A DNA stretch of 22,584 nucleotides from DATDFB01 sp036522835 (GTDB lineage: Bacteria > Acidobacteriota > Thermoanaerobaculia > Gp7-AA8), in contig DATDFB010000320.1 of assembly GCA_036522835.1 (NCBI GenBank), positions 1 through 22,584 on the forward strand. Reading direction: 5' to 3'. The notes below the pieces were generated by a model that ran no database searches, was not told where the DNA came from, and saw only the letters and a program-made list of their open reading frames with translations. Of this stretch, positions 21,445 to 22,584 are shown in pieces. The position numbers and the translations under genes were made by a program. Within the stretch, counting starts at the first letter, position 1, and every line of letters starts with the position of its first letter.

Positions 21445-22584
21445 TCGCGGCCGCCGCCGCGACCGCGAGCTCGCTTACCGTCGACAAGCGCACGCTCTCC
21501 CTCGACGACTCCCTGACCATCACCCTCGTCCTCGACGACGCCTTCGCCTCCGCCGACGTCCCGCAACTGCCGCTGCAGAACCTCGGCCTCGACGGTCCGC
21601 CCTCGCAGTCGACGAGCTTCGAGTGGATCAACGGGCAGTCATCGCGCAAGAAAATTCTCCGCTGGTCGGCGCACCCGCTCGTCGCCGCGGGCGCGCTCGT
21701 CGGTCCGGTCGTGCTGCACGGCGACGGCGGGCAGGTCGAGACGCTGCCGCGCATCGCCATCGACGTCCTGCCCGACCGGGCCATGCAGCTTACCGATCCC
21801 GACGCGGTGCTGCACGAGCTCCTCGCCACGGGGCGCGATCCGATCTTTCTCCTGGCCGAGGCGGACCGGAAGGAGGTGTACGCGGGGGAGGAAGTCGTCG
21901 TGACGTGGGTGCTGTACAACGGCACCAACGTCGAGCAGTACGGGCTCGCCGACCTGCCGAAGCTCGACGACTTCTGGACCGAGGAGCTCGACGTGCGCAA
22001 CGAGCAACCGCAACAAGTCAACCTCGGCGGCACGGTCGTGCAGCGCGTGCCGATCCGCCGCGTGGCGCTCTTCCCGCTGCGCAGCGGCGCGCTTGTCGTG
22101 CAGCCGCTGGGGATCAACGGCGCGATCATGCGCCGGATGCGCGGCCCGGCCGATCCGTTCGGCATGTTCGAGGGCACCGTCGTCGAGGTCCACCGCCGCG
22201 CGCCGCCGCTGACGATCGTGGCGCGGCCGGTGCCGCCCGGGCCGCCCGTCGCGGCGGTCGGCGACGTCGCCATGAACTGCTCGATGCCGCTGCAACAGAA
22301 CGGCGGGCCGGTCGTTGTCGACGTGACGATGAGCGGCCGCGCGAACCTGCGCGCCGTGCCGCCGCCGAAATTCGCGAAGGCGATCGACGGCAGCGTGCAG
22401 ATCGTGGAGGGGAAGCTGAGCGTCGACCGCACCCGCGAAGACGCCACGATGACGCGGCGCTGGCGGTACCTGCTCTTTCCGGCGGCGCGCGGGATGTTCG
22501 CCGTGCCGCCGCTGACGTCGGCGATCCTCACGCCGGCGGGCGAGCGGCGGGAGCTGCGCTGCGAGGAGCACGTGCTGCCGGTCG
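21369..22584 (+). CDS. batD: BatD-like protein, 3' end beyond the window
   Basis: About 405 residues are visible; the gene runs off the window. The start is ATG 21369 or 21390, both inside the 7-nt array. From 21390 the N-terminus reads MQNGSRRRILHSAFCILHF followed by AAAAATA, a credible signal peptide cut near ATA-SS. The mature part begins SSLTVDKRTLSLDDSLTITL and has the BatD immunoglobulin-like pattern: TSFEWINGQSSRKKILRW, a GPVVLHG turn, then YAGEEVVVTWVLYNG opening a second domain. BatD is a periplasmic protein anchored by a C-terminal TM helix, which would be outside the window. It closes the set of Bat components with the VWA and TPR genes. The upstream stop is 5 nt before ATG 21369; no strong ribosome site is present. 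Confidence 0.88.
   Translation, partial: MQNAECRMQNGSRRRILHSAFCILHFAAAAATASSLTVDKRTLSLDDSLTITLVLDDAFASADVPQLPLQNLGLDGPPSQSTSFEWINGQSSRKKILRWSAHPLVAAGALVGPVVLHGDGGQVETLPRIAIDVLPDRAMQLTDPDAVLHELLATGRDPIFLLAEADRKEVYAGEEVVVTWVLYNGTNVEQYGLADLPKLDDFWTEELDVRNEQPQQVNLGGTVVQRVPIRRVALFPLRSGALVVQPLGINGAIMRRMRGPADPFGMFEGTVVEVHRRAPPLTIVARPVPPGPPVAAVGDVAMNCSMPLQQNGGPVVVDVTMSGRANLRAVPPPKFAKAIDGSVQIVEGKLSVDRTREDATMTRRWRYLLFPAARGMFAVPPLTSAILTPAGERRELRCEEHVLPV

Noticed and set aside
21219..21566. Minus-strand frame reading MQNAECR-type repeats
   Set aside because: It is translation of the 7-nt array on the wrong strand, antisense to batC and batD.
1..22584. tRNA, rRNA or riboswitch genes
   Set aside because: I saw no tRNA cloverleaf with TTC-type arm and CCA-end context, no rRNA signature, and no riboswitch core that I recognise; the cloverleaf-like REP elements lack tRNA features.

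Overview
The window is high-GC bacterial DNA (about 57% by hand count in the toxin-antitoxin patch, about 71% in a sampled core gene). It is dense in genes and has almost no plain intergenic space. The combination of a kinase fused to TPRs, a sigma/anti-sigma-TPR pair, a Bat-type operon and many short palindromic and heptamer repeats looks like an Acidobacteriota or similar soil or sediment lineage. That assignment is inference; there is no rRNA or marker tree in the window.

Layout. 1-251: repeat-rich intergenic. 252-2830 (+): tightly overlapping operon of a BON protein, a small lipoprotein, an Nramp-like transporter with altered metal-site motifs, and two PRC-barrel-like proteins. 2790-4535 (-): trehalose-forming TreZ. 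4703-6070 (+): acyl/malonyl-CoA synthetase-like enzyme. 6173-6697 (+): small secreted protein. 6724-7390 (+): VapBC-type toxin-antitoxin pair in a lower-GC patch. 7369-10239 (-): Ser/Thr kinase-TPR receptor followed by a secreted CAP protein. 10266-11054 (+): NRDE/TANGO2 protein. 10993-13434 (-): csoR-copA copper operon with a clear operator. 13540-15218 (+): sigma factor and anti-sigma/TPR protein. 15154-15927 (-): KsgA. 15953-22584 (+): Bat-type operon of MoxR, DUF58, a single-TM protein, two VWA proteins, a TPR protein and BatD (cut by the window end).

The most unusual aspect is the repeats. Two classes recur: (i) a roughly 78-nt compound palindrome (REP-like; outer stem CCCCTCACCC/GGGTGAGGGG with inner hairpins), seen as whole, split or degraded copies near 4563, 10490, 14327, 18570 and 20631; and (ii) arrays of 7- or 8-nt units, usually followed by an inverted copy, each locus with its own unit sequence (1-200, 6053-6169, 12971-13001, 16944-17004, 21368-21444). 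Many are not confined to spacers. They encode about 33 residues inside the NRDE protein, the signal peptide of BatD, a linker in CopA and the C-termini of the CoA synthetase and sigma factor, and they may supply the ribosome-binding site of BatC and the start region of DUF58. Hence the window reads as a genome where selfish or mutational repeats are repeatedly turned into coding and translation-control sequence.

A second theme is compact expression. All four convergent gene pairs overlap in their coding ends, many neighbours overlap by ATGA-type junctions, and several genes have a TANNNT -10-like box only 6-8 nt before the start codon, suggesting leaderless transcripts.
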